In this document: positions 63,815 to 64,000 of the stretch, piece after piece
Position numbering within the stretch: the stretch's first letter is position 1
Layout: each line of letters opens with the position of its first letter
Origin: JANYHF01 sp963732765
Lineage (GTDB): Bacteria; Pseudomonadota; Alphaproteobacteria; Rhizobiales; Hyphomicrobiaceae
Assembly (NCBI GenBank): GCA_963732765.1
Contig: CAVTAS010000010.1
Coordinates: 744,001-808,000 of the forward strand
Reading direction: 5' to 3'
Length of the DNA: 64,000 nucleotides
The notes under the pieces: generated by a model
What the model was told of the DNA's origin: nothing
The model's input: the letters and a program-made list of their open reading frames with translations, nothing else
Database searches by the model: none
Position numbers and translations under genes: made by a program

Positions 63815-64000
63815 TCATTCCGCAGCCTCCTTCACCGGCACCGCGAACTCGCCGCTCTTGACCTTCACCATCGCCACCGCCGTCTCCGGACCGCGCGCGA
63901 CTTGCGCGCCGATGTCCTGGCGCTTGACGCCGGGCTTGTGGCGTAGCGTCAGCACGATGGCGCCGATCATGGCGATCAGCAGGATGATGCCGGCGGCTTC
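63815..64000 (-). CDS. nuoJ: NADH-quinone oxidoreductase subunit J (3' part only)
   Basis: The last 61 residues of NuoJ; the gene continues past the window end. The visible part is a final membrane helix (AAGIILLIAMIGAIVLTLRH), then HKPGVKRQDIGAQVARG and a charged tail ending FAVPVKEAAE. This matches the alphaproteobacterial NuoJ C-terminus, where VKRQDI follows the last helix. The stop is TGA at 63817-63815. Confidence 0.92.
   Translation of the reverse strand, partial: EAAGIILLIAMIGAIVLTLRHKPGVKRQDIGAQVARGPETAVAMVKVKSGEFAVPVKEAAE

Overview
The window is GC-rich chromosomal DNA from a free-living alphaproteobacterium. The evidence is gene order: a split ATP synthase Fo operon (atpI-B-E-F'-F, with two b-type subunits), an alphaproteobacterial-style 6S RNA upstream of 5-formyl-THF cyclo-ligase, the run nuoJ-K-L-M-N-birA-rnj-mce-DUF1467, and oxygen-dependent cobalamin genes (cobG, cobN, cobE) with a CbtAB cobalt importer. 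The order cannot be fixed from sequence alone; a Rhodospirillales-like or Rhizobiales-like lineage fits.

Layout. Positions 1-9.9 kb hold a TPR/peptidoglycan-binding protein (truncated by the window edge), ispE, gap, 6S RNA, cyclo-ligase, a YmdB-like phosphoesterase, the Fo operon and a DUF2167 / site-2-protease-like pair. From 9.9 to 34 kb is a mosaic of short housekeeping units: folP, a HAD phosphatase, a degenerate EAL protein, an SDR, pdxH, a HIBADH-like reductase, an MBL hydrolase, a TrmH-family methyltransferase, recQ, a membrane patatin, rsmD, a coupled PLP-enzyme/DMFase-like pair, a RimB-RimK fusion, IalB, a SorC regulator and an M16 peptidase pair. From 33 to 52 kb is a cobalamin region. 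cobB and cbiD lie on either side of a TIR-transmembrane-coiled-coil-FGE-like gene. After aqpZ come cobM-E-L, cobK, and a long unit reading leftward from a cobalamin riboswitch: cbtB-cbtA-DUF1636-cobW-cobN-cobG-H-I-J. From 52 to 64 kb are a choline-kinase-like gene, DUF1467, mce, rnj, birA and nuoN-M-L-K-J, the last cut by the window edge.

Two things stand out beyond the genes. First, the window is rich in palindromic mobile repeats of several families. One is a 212-bp three-hairpin unit repeated four times in tandem between rnj and mce, with a diverged single copy near 38 kb whose central stem keeps pairing through different bases. Another is a perfect hairpin inside the cobN coding region. 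A third is a 32-bp perfect inverted repeat that supplies the nuoM stop codon. A fourth is a palindrome that supplies both stop codons of the convergent ispE and gap genes. Second, six otherwise recognisable genes carry single-base frameshifts (a small secreted protein, the PLP enzyme, the DMFase-like gene, TIR-FGE, cobG, cobN). Most are net +1, so either the assembly has indel errors or these accessory and cobalamin genes are decaying.

The best candidate for an unusual system is the TIR-FGE protein at 34.7-36.4 kb. It has a putative NAD-consuming or signalling TIR domain, a membrane anchor, a coiled coil, and an FGE/C-type-lectin-like sensor domain that lacks the cysteines expected of a true formylglycine-generating enzyme.
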